Positions 1 through 8,648 of a DNA stretch of 64,000 nt are shown here, one piece after another. The number at the start of each line of letters is the position of its first letter. The stretch's first letter is position 1. Made by a program: the position numbers and the translations under genes. Below the pieces are notes generated by a model. It ran no database searches and was not told the origin of the DNA. It saw nothing but the letters and a program-made list of their open reading frames with translations. Source of the stretch: Phenylobacterium sp. (lineage in GTDB: Bacteria > Pseudomonadota > Alphaproteobacteria > Caulobacterales > Caulobacteraceae); NCBI RefSeq assembly GCF_030698145.1, contig NZ_JAUYNW010000025.1, positions 1 through 64,000 on the forward strand, in the 5' to 3' direction.

Positions 1-138
1 CGCAGCGGCCTAAAGGCTTGAAAGCGCTTGGAAAAGCACATTGGCCGTCGGGACTGGTAGAGCCCCCTGGCCCGAAGCCGCGCGCCTGATAGCACGCGAT
101 TTTCGGCGCCGCAACCAAACCGGCCGCGACACCTTGGA

Positions 139-438
139 TTAAGCGGCCTTCGAAGCCTCCGCAGACCGGCGATATATCGCCGAGGCGGCGGCCAGAACGT
201 TTCCCTCAGGGCTCAGCAGGCGCGCGAAGGCGAAGACCAGGGTGCGGGTGGCCCGCTCGACGCCGGCCTCGACGATCACCGCATCGCCCGGCTCGGCAGG
301 GGCGCCGTAGTCGAGGGTCAGGGAGACCGGCTCGGCGCCGAGGCCCACGGCTTGCGCCAGCAGCGGCTCGATCAGGCGCACGGCGGCGGCGGGACCGTCG
401 GGCAGGACGGCGGTTCGGCGAAGGGGTTCATCACTCAT
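139..438 (-). CDS. Hotdog-fold thioesterase-like protein (short)
   Basis: A 99-residue protein starting at the ATG at 438. Residues about 20-90 read as the second half of a hotdog (PaaI/MaoC-like) fold: an amphipathic helix around EPLLAQAVGLG followed by alternating strands, one with LTLDYGAP and the last with AAASAIYRR. Members of this superfamily hydrolyse acyl-CoA thioesters or bind acyl groups, but the protein is shorter than a complete thioesterase and no catalytic Asp or Glu can be assigned. It may act as a small acyl-binding protein. Leftward like the next gene at 630-968, but separated from it by a strong terminator. The fold is inferred from pattern; the substrate is unknown. Confidence 0.6.
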   Translation of the reverse strand: MSDEPLRRTAVLPDGPAAAVRLIEPLLAQAVGLGAEPVSLTLDYGAPAEPGDAVIVEAGVERATRTLVFAFARLLSPEGNVLAAASAIYRRSAEASKAA

Positions 439-458
439 GGGGGCGGTCCTTTACGCGT

Positions 459-518
459 GCGCGCGCGAAAGACAAAGAAAAGGGGCCGCGCGCGCGCGCG
501 AAAGACAAAGAAAAAGGG
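459..518. repeat. Two-copy direct repeat, (GC)n plus AAAGACAAAGAAAA
   Basis: The unit, an alternating GC run followed by AAAGACAAAGAAAA and Gs, occurs at about 459-484 and again at about 492-518. The second copy supplies the A-tract that becomes the U-tract of the neighbouring leftward terminator. Confidence 0.6.
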
Positions 519-544
519 CGCCGAGGGACAGATCCTCGGCGCCC
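501..544 (-). terminator. Intrinsic terminator of the 630-968 gene
   Basis: An 11-bp perfect stem (GGGCGCCGAGG at 516-526 with CCTCGGCGCCC at 534-544, 7-nt loop) is followed on the minus strand by a U-rich tract (the complement of 501-515). It lies just downstream of the leftward gene ending at 630. Confidence 0.85.
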
Positions 545-629
545 AAGTGACAGGCTCGACTGGAACAGCGGCTGGGAGGCGCGCCCATCGGCGCGAACCT
601 GGTCGTGGAGCTAGTAGAGGTTGGCGACC

Positions 630-968
630 TTAGCGGTTGGCGACCTGGGTGGCCGGCAGGGCCGCGACGTTGCAGGCGCCGAGCTTGGCGTCGTCGAGCT
701 GCTTGCGCTCGCCGCCGAAGGCCGCGACCGCGCCCAGTTCCTTAGCCAGGTCCTTGCAGGTGGAGGTGGCGTAGGTCCGCGAGGACGGCGCGGCGGCGAC
801 GCAGGTGTCGCCTTCGCAGAGGAAGACGGCGCCGCCGGCGATGACCTTGGTCTTGGCGGCCAGCGGGGCCTGCAGCTTGGCGGTGATCGGATCGCCGGCC
901 ATGGCGGGGGCGGCGAACGAGATGGAGACGAGGGCGGCGCAGGCGGCCGCAAGGGTTTGGAGCTTCAT
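630..968 (-). CDS. Small secreted protein with one or two disulfides
   Basis: A 112-residue protein with a clear Sec signal peptide: MKLQ, a hydrophobic core, and an AMA-like cleavage site near residues 22-25. The mature part is about 88 residues with four cysteines (two in FLCEGDTC, then one each in STCKDL and GACNV), so it is likely a disulfide-bonded periplasmic protein. It resembles small conserved Caulobacteraceae proteins of unknown function, and no enzymatic motif is visible. An intrinsic terminator follows at 501-544. A 7-bp inverted repeat (CTAAGCA 1072-1078, TGCTTAG 1094-1100) lies in the AT-richer upstream region and may be an operator. Confidence 0.7.
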   Translation of the reverse strand: MKLQTLAAACAALVSISFAAPAMAGDPITAKLQAPLAAKTKVIAGGAVFLCEGDTCVAAAPSSRTYATSTCKDLAKELGAVAAFGGERKQLDDAKLGACNVAALPATQVANR

Positions 969-1071
969 GGAAAGCCCTCCAGCGTTTCGGGGAGAAAAGG
1001 CAGGCTGTCAGCCTGGCTCGGCGCAATCCGGGGATCCGCGACCAGTATCCCCACCGGCAGCGCGAAAAGAA

Positions 1072-1100
1072 CTAAGCAACGCTAAGATAACACTGCTTAG
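1072..1100. promoter_or_regulatory. Inverted repeat upstream of the small secreted protein
   Basis: CTAAGCA at 1072-1078 and TGCTTAG at 1094-1100 form a perfect 7-bp inverted repeat with a 15-bp spacer in an unusually AT-rich patch of the 969-1204 gap. It may be a regulator site or part of a leader hairpin; function is not established. Confidence 0.35.
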
Positions 1101-1204
1101 ATTGGGGGCAATAGATATTTTCCGTCTCCAGCTATGCAAAAATGAAGGGGTGCGGAGCCGCCGGCGGTTTCCCATATGTCGGGATCGTCCCGCGGGCCTC
1201 CCGA

Positions 1205-2146
1205 TCAGCGCGCCTTGTATTCCTGCCCGATGCGCAGCCCGTAGGTGGTCTGGATCCAGTTGGGAATCAGCGGATCGATGTCGAGCGCCTTGCCGCGGTC
1301 GATCCGGCTCGCCGCCTTGTCACCGCCTAGCGCCGACAGCAGGCCGCGCCCGAACAGCGCCGCGGCGTTGGCCGGGTCCTGGGCCAGTACAGTCTCGAAG
1401 TCCGCCCGGGCGGCGGAGCCCCGGCCGACCATCATGCTGAGGAAGGCGCGGTCCAGCCGCAGGGCGCTCGAGGCCGGATTGAGCTTCACCGCGCGGTCGC
1501 AGTCCCCCTGGGTGTGGTCCCGCCAGCGGCCTCGCGCGCCGGCGGTGCAGAGCCAGGCCCAGGCGTCAGGGTCCTGGGGCCGGGCCGCCGCCAGCTTCTC
1601 GTAGCCGTCCGGCAGAGCCTGCGCCTCTCGCTGCGCCGCGCGGAAGCCGGCGAAAACCTGGCCAGTGTCGGGCTTGGCGCCGTCGCAGATCACCCCAACC
1701 TCGGCCTCATCGGAATCCGCCGGGCGTCCGACGCGGCCTGCGTAGAGGGTCTTGGAGCTCACCAGACCTCCGTCGACGTCGAAATAGCCGACCGTCCTGT
1801 CCAGCACCCGGTGGCGGGCGCAGTCGATGGTCTTGGCCTGGCTCATCATCGCCGTCCCGCCTTCGAGCGAGGTGGCGGACCTTCCGATCACCAGGACGCG
1901 AACCTGGACCCCGGCTTCGGTGCGCCGGACCTCGTCCAGGGCCAGGTAGCGCGCGTCGGCCAGGCTCTTGCGCAGGAGCTGGACGCGGCCCTTCGGCACA
2001 GCGGGGACATCGGCGGCGACCTGCGCCTGCTTGCGTGAGGCCTTGGCGGCGTCCTGCTGGAGCCAGAAGCCTCCGCCCGCCAGCGCGAGAGCCGCGACGC
2101 CGAGCCCGACGAATAGGGGCGTCCGGTTCACCTTGGATCTTTTCAT
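1205..2146 (-). CDS. Membrane-anchored TPR-like protein
   Basis: About 313 residues from the ATG at 2146 (MKRSKVNRTP), chosen because GGGGGAA precedes it and a transmembrane segment (about residues 10-27, VGLGVAALALAGGGFWL) follows at once. An upstream in-frame start at 2248 would add a low-complexity extension. The central part (about 35-165) is a predicted extracytoplasmic domain. The C-terminal third carries tetratricopeptide-like repeats (WLCTAGARGRW..., ALRLDRAFLSMM..., AALFGRGLLSALGG). It probably scaffolds protein contacts at the inner membrane. Divergent from the penicillin-binding protein gene, 187 bp away. Confidence 0.65.
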   Translation of the reverse strand: MKRSKVNRTPLFVGLGVAALALAGGGFWLQQDAAKASRKQAQVAADVPAVPKGRVQLLRKSLADARYLALDEVRRTEAGVQVRVLVIGRSATSLEGGTAMMSQAKTIDCARHRVLDRTVGYFDVDGGLVSSKTLYAGRVGRPADSDEAEVGVICDGAKPDTGQVFAGFRAAQREAQALPDGYEKLAAARPQDPDAWAWLCTAGARGRWRDHTQGDCDRAVKLNPASSALRLDRAFLSMMVGRGSAARADFETVLAQDPANAAALFGRGLLSALGGDKAASRIDRGKALDIDPLIPNWIQTTYGLRIGQEYKAR

Positions 2147-2333
2147 CGCGCCGATTCCCCCGTCCGCGGCCGGGTGGCGCCCGGCGGACCTTGCAGCCCT
2201 GAATAGTGGAGCTTGATCGCCGACGCCATCCTGCGGAAGCGCGTTCATCTCTCGTCAATCTTGTCGCGCGCTTGGTGCGGCTAGGTTATCTGTCGCCTCG
2301 GAGCGGGGGCGATCCACGGACTTAGGACGACAC

Positions 2334-4280
2334 ATGGCCAAACCAGGACCGGGCGCCCGCCGGCCTGCCTCGCGCACCCCCATCCAGGCCCTGCTCTACT
2401 GGACCATGGTCCTGGGGGTCTGGGGCCTGATCTTCGTGGTGGCCTTCTTCGCGGTCTTCGCCACCGACCTGCCCGACACCTCCAAGCTCTACGATGTCGA
2501 GCGCCAGCCCTCGATCTCGTACCTGGACCAGTCCGGCGCGATGGTGGCCGTGCGCGGCAGCCAGTACGCCCCGCCCGTCGACCTGGACAAGCTGCCGGCC
2601 CATGTGCCGAAGGCCTTCGTGGCCATCGAGGACCGCTGGTTCTACTGGCACTTCGGGTTCAACCCGTGGGGCATCCTGCGCTCGCAGATCTACAACACCA
2701 CCCACAAGGGCGGCCCTCTGCGCGGCGGCTCGACCATCACCCAGCAGCTCGCCCGCAACCTGTTCCTGACGCCAAACCAGAACTACCGCCGCAAGGCCCA
2801 GGAGTTGATCCTGGCCATGTGGCTGGAGGCCAAGTTCTCCAAGAAGGAGATCCTCTCCCTCTATCTGAACCGGGTCTATTTCGGCGCCGGGGCCTATGGC
2901 ATCGAGGCCGCCAGCCAGCGCTATTTCGGCAAGCCGGCCAGCCAGCTCACCCTGGGCGAAAGCGCGCTGCTCGCCGGGCTGATGAAGGGCCCGTCCCGCT
3001 ACAGCCCGGTCTCGGCCACCGAGCGCGCCGAGCAGCGGGCCAATGTGGTGCTGAACGAGATGGTCCGCTCGGGCGCGATCACCGCGGCCGAACGCGACGA
3101 GGCCTTCAAGACCCCAGTGCGGGTCAATCCGACCCTGGCCAGCCAGCGGGCGCAGTATTTCACCGACTGGGTCGACGATCAGGTCCGCTCCCTGCTGGGC
3201 GAGCCCACCGAGGACCTAGTGGTCGAGACGACGCTCGACCTGCCCATCCAGACGGCCGCCGAACAGGCCGTGCGGCGCGGTGTCGAGGCGGCCAAGGGCC
3301 AGGGGGTGCAGCAGGCGGCCCTGGTGGCCATCGACGGCGAAGGCCGCATCCGCGCCTATGTGGGCGGGGTCTCCTATGAGGACAGCCAGTTCGACCGCGC
3401 GACCATGGCGCGGCGCCAAGCCGGCTCGGCGTTCAAGCCCTTCGTCTATCTGACCGCCATGGAGAACGGCCGCACGCCCGACGTGGTGGTGGTCGACGAG
3501 CCGCTGAAGGTCGGCAACTGGGAGCCGAAGAACTACACCGGCGACTTCCGCGGCGCGATGACCCTGCAGACGGCCCTGGCCCAGTCGATCAACACCGTGG
3601 CCGCGCGGCTGGCCAACGAGGTCGGCACCGGCAACGTGGCCTCCACCGCCCGGCGGCTGGGCATCACCTCGCACATCCAGCTCGACCCCTCCATGGCGCT
3701 GGGCGCGGTGGAGGTGAGCCCGATGGAGATGGCCCAGGCCTATGCGCCGTTCGCCAATGGCGGCTTCCTGGCCAAGGGCTATGGCATCACCCGCATCCGC
3801 ACGGCCACCGGCAAGGTGCTCTATGACCACGCGGTGGAGAAGACCCAGCGCCAGGCGGTGATCGGCTCGCCGGCCCTGCAGTACATGAACCAGATGATGC
3901 GCGAGGTGATCGCCACCGGCACCGGGACGCGCGCCAAGGTCGGCGACTACGACCTGGCCGGCAAGACCGGCACCACCAGCGACTACCGGGACGCCTGGTT
4001 CGTCGGCTACACCGGCGGCTTCGTCACCGCCGTCTGGGTGGGCAAGGACGACAACAAGCCGATGAAGCGGGTCACCGGCGGCGCCGCTCCGGCCGGCATC
4101 TGGCGCGACTTCATGGGCGCGGCCCTGCCCCGCCTGAAGACCCAGGCCATCCCGGGTGGAACCGTCGAGCCGCCGCCGGAAGGCGTCGACCCGATCGGCG
4201 ACGTCATCGACGGCATCGGCGACGCCATCGGGGTGGGAAACGATCCGCCGCCGACGGCCGGTGAGCCGCCGGCTTTCTAG
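2334..4280 (+). CDS. Class A penicillin-binding protein (PBP1A type)
   Basis: A 648-residue bifunctional peptidoglycan synthase. Residues about 22-44 form the membrane anchor. The GT51 glycosyltransferase domain (about 60-240) has the catalytic Glu in AIEDRWFYWHFG, then RGGSTITQQLARN and a KFSKKEILSLYLNRVYFG segment. The transpeptidase domain (about 300-600) carries the SxxK serine in GSAFKPF, the SxN motif in QSINTVA, and the KTGTT motif. It polymerises lipid II and crosslinks stem peptides in the periplasm. At 648 residues it is shorter than E. coli PBP1A and lacks the large OB insert, as is common in Caulobacteraceae, which have several paralogues; the paralogue cannot be named from sequence alone. 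The Gly/Pro/Asp-rich tail is probably disordered. Confidence 0.93.
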   Translation: MAKPGPGARRPASRTPIQALLYWTMVLGVWGLIFVVAFFAVFATDLPDTSKLYDVERQPSISYLDQSGAMVAVRGSQYAPPVDLDKLPAHVPKAFVAIEDRWFYWHFGFNPWGILRSQIYNTTHKGGPLRGGSTITQQLARNLFLTPNQNYRRKAQELILAMWLEAKFSKKEILSLYLNRVYFGAGAYGIEAASQRYFGKPASQLTLGESALLAGLMKGPSRYSPVSATERAEQRANVVLNEMVRSGAITAAERDEAFKTPVRVNPTLASQRAQYFTDWVDDQVRSLLGEPTEDLVVETTLDLPIQTAAEQAVRRGVEAAKGQGVQQAALVAIDGEGRIRAYVGGVSYEDSQFDRATMARRQAGSAFKPFVYLTAMENGRTPDVVVVDEPLKVGNWEPKNYTGDFRGAMTLQTALAQSINTVAARLANEVGTGNVASTARRLGITSHIQLDPSMALGAVEVSPMEMAQAYAPFANGGFLAKGYGITRIRTATGKVLYDHAVEKTQRQAVIGSPALQYMNQMMREVIATGTGTRAKVGDYDLAGKTGTTSDYRDAWFVGYTGGFVTAVWVGKDDNKPMKRVTGGAAPAGIWRDFMGAALPRLKTQAIPGGTVEPPPEGVDPIGDVIDGIGDAIGVGNDPPPTAGEPPAF

Positions 4281-4293
4281 GCCCGAAAGCGCC

Positions 4294-4355
4294 CAGATGC
4301 TCCCCCTCTGGGGAGCTGTCCTCCGAATGGCCGACTGGGGGGACTTTGACTCTTG
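4294..4355. repeat. Family A palindromic repeat at a convergent junction
   Basis: The segment begins CAGATGCTCCCC and ends GACTTTGACTCTTG. GCTCCCC and GGGGAGC form a hairpin near 4299-4316. It lies between the convergent penicillin-binding protein and YgjP-like genes. Related copies occur at 9290-9352, 20317-20696 and 42760-42822. Confidence 0.8.
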
Positions 4356-4365
4356 TTTGGGGTCG

Positions 4366-5103
4366 CTACCGCCCGAAGGCGTGGAGCCTGGCGCCTTCGG
4401 CTCGGAGCCAGGCGCGGTGGGGTTTTTCGTCGCCGACCAGGGTCTTTACGTGGGCCCAGAAGCGGGGGCCGTGGTTCAGCTCCAGCAGGTGGGCGCATTC
4501 GTGGGCGGCCACATAGTCGGCGACCTCGAAGGGGCTGAGCGCCAGGCGCCAGGAATAGCGGATCGCCGCGGGCTTGCCCGGCAAGCCCGGACGGCAGGAG
4601 CCCCAGCGGGCGCGGGCGTCCATGACCGAGACGCTGGGCAGCTTCGCCCCCAGGGCCGCGCAGTGGAAGGCGGTGCGCTCGGTGAACACCCGCAGGGCCT
4701 CGCGCTTGATCGTCCGGATCACCGCATTGGCGAAGGTCGCCCCCTCGCCCCGCGCCGAGATCCGGGCCGGCTCGTCCCCGACGGCGGGATGGAAGTGAGC
4801 GGCCTTGGCGGCGGCCTCCAGGCGGCAGGGCCTGCCGAACAGGTCGATGGTCATACCCGGCGCGATGGATTGCGACTGCGGCAGCTCGGCCAGACGCTCG
4901 ACGATCCACTCGGCGCGGTCGCGGGCGAAGGCCGCCGCCTCGGGCAGGCGCCGGGCGCTGGGCGCGGTGGCGACGATCTCGCGCTTGGTGCGGTCCAGCC
5001 GCAGGGAGACGCGGCGCGCGCGGGAATGGACCTTGAGGCGCACGACGGCGCCGGCCACGTCCAGCCGATCGCCGTCGGCAAGGGATCGGCCGAACAAGCT
5101 CAT
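4366..5103 (-). CDS. YgjP/DUF45-type zinc metalloprotease
   Basis: A 245-residue cytosolic protein. The zinc motif HECAH (within AAHECAHLLELNHGPRFW, about residues 205-222) supplies two His ligands and the catalytic Glu, and the later NHGPRFW segment matches the family's third-ligand region. RARWGSCRP upstream is another hallmark of the YgjP (M48-like, DUF45) group. The biological substrate is not known for most members. Downstream of the PHB depolymerase in the same direction with a 9-bp gap, so probably co-transcribed. The start ATG at 5103 gives a standard family N-terminus. Confidence 0.85.
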   Translation of the reverse strand: MSLFGRSLADGDRLDVAGAVVRLKVHSRARRVSLRLDRTKREIVATAPSARRLPEAAAFARDRAEWIVERLAELPQSQSIAPGMTIDLFGRPCRLEAAAKAAHFHPAVGDEPARISARGEGATFANAVIRTIKREALRVFTERTAFHCAALGAKLPSVSVMDARARWGSCRPGLPGKPAAIRYSWRLALSPFEVADYVAAHECAHLLELNHGPRFWAHVKTLVGDEKPHRAWLRAEGARLHAFGR

Positions 5104-5112
5104 GGCCTCTAT

Positions 5113-6384
5113 CTAGGCTGCGTCGCGCTTCTTTTCGATGCCCGCTTCCTGGCGGCGGATGAACGCACGCACCCGGGGATAGATCTCCTCGCGGAAGCGG
5201 CGGCCGTTGAACACGCCGTAGTGGCCCACATGCGGCTGGACGTAGTCTTCCTTGTAGTCGTCCGAGAGCCCGGTGCAGAGCGCGTGCGCCGCCTGGGTCT
5301 GGCCGATGCCGGAGATGTCGTCGTTCTCGCCCTCGACCGTCAGCAGGCCGATGTCGCGGATCGAGCCCGGCTGCACGGCGCGGCCGCGATGCTTCAGCTC
5401 GCCCTTGGGCAGCAGGTGCTGCTGGAACACATAGTCGACGGTCTGGAGATAGAACTCCTCGGGCAGGTCCAGCACCGAGAGATACTCGTCGTAGAACTCC
5501 AGGTGCTTCTCGGCGCCGTCGCCGTCGCCGGCCATCAGGTCCTGCAGGTACTGCAGGTGGGCATCCTGGTGCTTCTCGATGTTCATCGACATGAAGCTGT
5601 AGAGCTGGACGAAGCCCGGATAGACCCGCCGGCCCATGCCCGCATAGGGCGCGGGCACCGAGTCGATCATGTTCGACTTGAACCAGGCGAAGGGCTTTTC
5701 CTCGGCCAGCTTGTTGGTGACGGTGGGCGAGAGCCGCGCGTCGATGGGCGAACCCATGATGGTCATGGTGCCGGGGCGGCTCTCCTCGCCGTCCTCGGCC
5801 ATCAGCGAGGCCGCGGCCAGGACCGCGGGTCCCGGCTGGCACACGGCGACCACGTGCGGCCGCGGGCCGAGCTGGCGCAGCATGTCGCGGACGTGGTCGA
5901 CATAGTCGTGGAAGTCGAAGCGGCCATCCATCAGGTGCACGTCGCGGGCATTGGACCAGTCGGTGACGAACACCTCGTGGTCCTGCAGGAAGGCCTCGAC
6001 CGTGCCGCGCAGCAGGGTGGCGTAGTGACCCGAGAGCGGGGCGACGATCAGGACGGCGGGCTCCAGCTCGCGGTGACCGGCGCGACGCATGTCGGCCATG
6101 TCGCGGGTGAAGTGGATCAATTTCACCCAGGGGCTGGACCAGACCACGTTCTCGCGTACGCGCACCGGCTTGCCGTCGATCTCGACGCTGCGGATGTTCC
6201 AGTCGGGCTTGCCGTAGCGGCGGGTGAGGTTGGCGAACAGGTCGGCGTTGGCGAACAGCCTGCGGCCGATATCGCTGTCCTTGGCCGGGTTCAGGGGCGA
6301 GGACCAGAAGTCGCGCATGGCTCGCGTGGCGAACCGCAGCGGGGTGGAGGCGTAATAGCCTGCCTCGTAGAGCGTGTAGAGCAT
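5113..6384 (-). CDS. phaZ: Intracellular polyhydroxybutyrate depolymerase
   Basis: A 423-residue alpha/beta-hydrolase that breaks down stored polyhydroxybutyrate granules. The nucleophile elbow reads VCQPGPAV, with the Cys nucleophile typical of the intracellular PhaZ family instead of the Ser of ordinary lipase boxes. PLSGHYATLL is the oxyanion-side motif, and QPHVGHYGVFNG near the C-terminus holds the catalytic His. The start was set at the ATG at 6384 (MLYTLYEAGYY), the usual family N-terminus; the longer open frame to 6414 has no added support. It suggests the host stores PHB. Followed by the metalloprotease gene. Confidence 0.9.
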   Translation of the reverse strand: MLYTLYEAGYYASTPLRFATRAMRDFWSSPLNPAKDSDIGRRLFANADLFANLTRRYGKPDWNIRSVEIDGKPVRVRENVVWSSPWVKLIHFTRDMADMRRAGHRELEPAVLIVAPLSGHYATLLRGTVEAFLQDHEVFVTDWSNARDVHLMDGRFDFHDYVDHVRDMLRQLGPRPHVVAVCQPGPAVLAAASLMAEDGEESRPGTMTIMGSPIDARLSPTVTNKLAEEKPFAWFKSNMIDSVPAPYAGMGRRVYPGFVQLYSFMSMNIEKHQDAHLQYLQDLMAGDGDGAEKHLEFYDEYLSVLDLPEEFYLQTVDYVFQQHLLPKGELKHRGRAVQPGSIRDIGLLTVEGENDDISGIGQTQAAHALCTGLSDDYKEDYVQPHVGHYGVFNGRRFREEIYPRVRAFIRRQEAGIEKKRDAA

Positions 6385-6524
6385 CGCAAAAGACGTCCTT
6401 GTGCTGCGTCGCAACGTAGCATGACCATACTCAAGGATGTCCAGTGGTAACCGGTTCCCACTGCGACGCTTCGCCGCTACGGCCTAAATTTCGCACCTGC
6501 GGCGCCTCAGGCGCCGCACTGCGC

Positions 6525-7115
6525 CTAGCCCATGGCCTCGGTGACCTGGCGGGCGATCTCCTCCGGGGAGATCCCGTAGGGCAGGACCCGATCGAAGCGG
6601 CCCTTGGGGTCCATCAGATAGGCCGGGGTCGAGTGGTCGACCAGGTAGTCGGGGCCCTCGCCGTTCTTCTTGTAATAGGCGCGGTAGGCCCTGGCGGTGG
6701 CGGCCACCTGTTCGGGGCTGCCGGTCAGGCCGATGACGCCCTGGGGGAAGATGTCGTTGGCGAGATAGGTCTTGAGCTGGGCCGGGGTGTCGCGCTCCGG
6801 GTCCACCGAGACGAAGACCACCTGCAGGTTCGCCGCCCTGGGCCCCAGCAGATCCCGCGCCCGGTCCAGGGCCTGCAGGGTGGTGGGGCAGACGTCCGGG
6901 CAATAGGTGAAGCCGAAGAACACCACCGTCCACTTGCCGTTCAGCAGGGTCTCGTCGGCCGCGCGGCCCTCCTGGTCGACCATCTGGAACGGGCCGCCGA
7001 CCATGGCCGGGCCGGGATTGTCGAACACCCCGGTGCGCCAGGCGACGCCGCCCAGGAAGACCAGGCCCAGGACGCAGGCGGCGATCAGGATCAGGTGGTG
7101 GCGTTTCGTGGGCAT
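6525..7115 (-). CDS. senC: SCO1/SenC copper chaperone of cytochrome oxidase assembly
   Basis: A 196-residue protein from the ATG at 7115 (MPTKRHH). An N-terminal transmembrane anchor (about 7-25) is followed by a periplasmic thioredoxin-fold domain with the copper motif CPDVC (in FTYCPDVCPTTL) and the distal His in DHSTPAY. SCO proteins deliver copper to the CuA site of cytochrome c oxidase and influence redox signalling. It is divergent from the regB-like kinase gene, with regA next beyond that. This is the classic regB/senC/regA layout of photosynthetic and other alphaproteobacteria, and it supports the assignment. Confidence 0.9.
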   Translation of the reverse strand: MPTKRHHLILIAACVLGLVFLGGVAWRTGVFDNPGPAMVGGPFQMVDQEGRAADETLLNGKWTVVFFGFTYCPDVCPTTLQALDRARDLLGPRAANLQVVFVSVDPERDTPAQLKTYLANDIFPQGVIGLTGSPEQVAATARAYRAYYKKNGEGPDYLVDHSTPAYLMDPKGRFDRVLPYGISPEEIARQVTEAMG

Positions 7116-7167
7116 TCCAGGCCTTTGGGGCTCGTCAGACGGGACGCAACGCGCGATGGTCGGGCGC

Positions 7168-8556
7168 ATGGCGCGCAACGGAAAAACCTCGCCGCCGAAG
7201 CCGTCGCCCGGCCTCGATAGGCAAAGCGCCACGCCTGCGCAAGCCGGCGAGGACTGGGGCCTGGGCGGGGCGCGGGGCGGGCGGCTGCGGCTGCGCACCC
7301 TGGTCACCCTGCGCTGGATGATCGTGGCCGGCGAACTGCTGCTGCTGGCGATCGCGAGCCTGGGCTTCGGCTTCAGCGCCCCCTACCCGTTCTGCTTCGC
7401 CGTGGTCGGCGCCGCGGCCTGGGTGAACCTGCTGACCGGCGTCGCCTCGCCCGGCCAGCGGCTGATCAGCGACTGGGAGGCGGTGGGCCAGCTCAGCTTC
7501 GACATCGGCCAGATCACGATCCTGCTGTTCCTGACCGGGGGCACGGCCAATCCCTTCATCCTGATGCTGATCGCCCCGGTGACGCTCGCCGCCGCCACCC
7601 TGGCCCCGCGGGCGGTGACGGTCCTGGGCGCGCAGGCGATCGCCGTCTCCATCGCGCTGGCCTTCATCCACATGCCGCTGCCCAGCCTTCCGGGCGCGAG
7701 CATCGACCTGCCGCTGAGCTTCATGATCGGGGCGGCGGCGGCCAATGTGGCGGGGATCATCGTCATCGCCGGAAATGTCCGCCAGGCGGCCGAGGAATCG
7801 TCGCGCATGGCGCTGGCGCTCGACGTCACCCAGGCGGTGCTGGCGCGCGAGCAGCGGCTCTCGGCCCTGGGAGCGCTGGCCGCCGCCGCCGCCCACGAAC
7901 TGGGCACGCCGCTGGCCACCATCTCCATCGTCGCCAAGGAGCTGGCCCGCGAGGCGCCGACGGCCCAGGTCAAGGAAGACGCCGACCTGCTGATCGCCCA
8001 GTCCGAGCGCTGCCGCGAGATCCTGCGCCGGCTCACCGACGCCCCGGCGGCGGCCTCCGACGAGGTCCACGAGCGGATGAGCCTGCTGCAACTGCTCAAC
8101 GAGGTGATCGAGCCGCACGCCGACGTCCGCGATGTGCGGGTCGAGGCGATCGTCTCCGGCGCGCCTGGCGTGACCGCGCCCAAGATCTGGCGAATGCCCG
8201 AGGTGCTGCACGCCATGACCTCGTTCGTGGAGAACGCCGTCGACTTCGCCGCTTCCGAGATCCTGGTCACCGTGCGCTTCGACGCCCAGAGCGTGGGGAT
8301 GGAGGTGCGCGACGACGGGCCGGGCTTCGCGCCCGAGGTGCTGGCCAAGCTGGGCGAGCCCTATGTCACCAGCCGGCCGGGGGTGGCCGGGGGCCGCACC
8401 GGGCACATCGGGATGGGCCTGGGGTTCTTCATCGCCAAGACCCTGTTGGAACGAACCGGCGCTGTGGTCACTTTCCAGAACGGACGACCACGCGGCGCGG
8501 TTGTCGCCGCGCGTTGGCCGAGGGCCCGGATCGAGGCCCCCGGCGGAAATGGGTGA
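7168..8556 (+). CDS. regB: RegB/PrrB/ActS-type redox sensor histidine kinase
   Basis: About 462 residues. The N-terminal part has six or so membrane segments and contains GGTANPF, matching the conserved quinone-binding GGxxNPF motif of RegB. The H-box is AAAHELGTPLATI. The redox-box cysteine is visible in QSERCREIL, where the RegB regulatory Cys sits. N- and G-box elements (ENAVDFA, DDGPGF, GMGLGFFIAK) complete the ATPase domain. It senses quinone and thiol redox state and phosphorylates RegA. The start is uncertain: ATGs at 7156 and 7168 are both possible, and neither has a strong ribosome site. The gap to divergent senC is about 50 bp, so the two share a control region. Confidence 0.9.
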   Translation: MARNGKTSPPKPSPGLDRQSATPAQAGEDWGLGGARGGRLRLRTLVTLRWMIVAGELLLLAIASLGFGFSAPYPFCFAVVGAAAWVNLLTGVASPGQRLISDWEAVGQLSFDIGQITILLFLTGGTANPFILMLIAPVTLAAATLAPRAVTVLGAQAIAVSIALAFIHMPLPSLPGASIDLPLSFMIGAAAANVAGIIVIAGNVRQAAEESSRMALALDVTQAVLAREQRLSALGALAAAAAHELGTPLATISIVAKELAREAPTAQVKEDADLLIAQSERCREILRRLTDAPAAASDEVHERMSLLQLLNEVIEPHADVRDVRVEAIVSGAPGVTAPKIWRMPEVLHAMTSFVENAVDFAASEILVTVRFDAQSVGMEVRDDGPGFAPEVLAKLGEPYVTSRPGVAGGRTGHIGMGLGFFIAKTLLERTGAVVTFQNGRPRGAVVAARWPRARIEAPGGNG

Positions 8557-8648
8557 CGTCCACGTGAAGCCCCTTGCGGATCGCCGCCAAGCAGCGACAT
8601 GATGCCGCAGGGAGCGAAGACGCCAACGCTCGCTATCGGAGGTTGCGA

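Noticed and set aside
1..138. A gene in the first 138 bases
   Set aside because: A short leftward frame (MCFSKRFQAFRPL from 41 to the edge) has no ribosome site and is too short to judge; nothing else is seen there.
4156..6450. 764-residue frame on the plus strand over the YgjP-like and phaZ genes
   Set aside because: It is antisense to two genes with intact catalytic motifs and has no recognisable domain.
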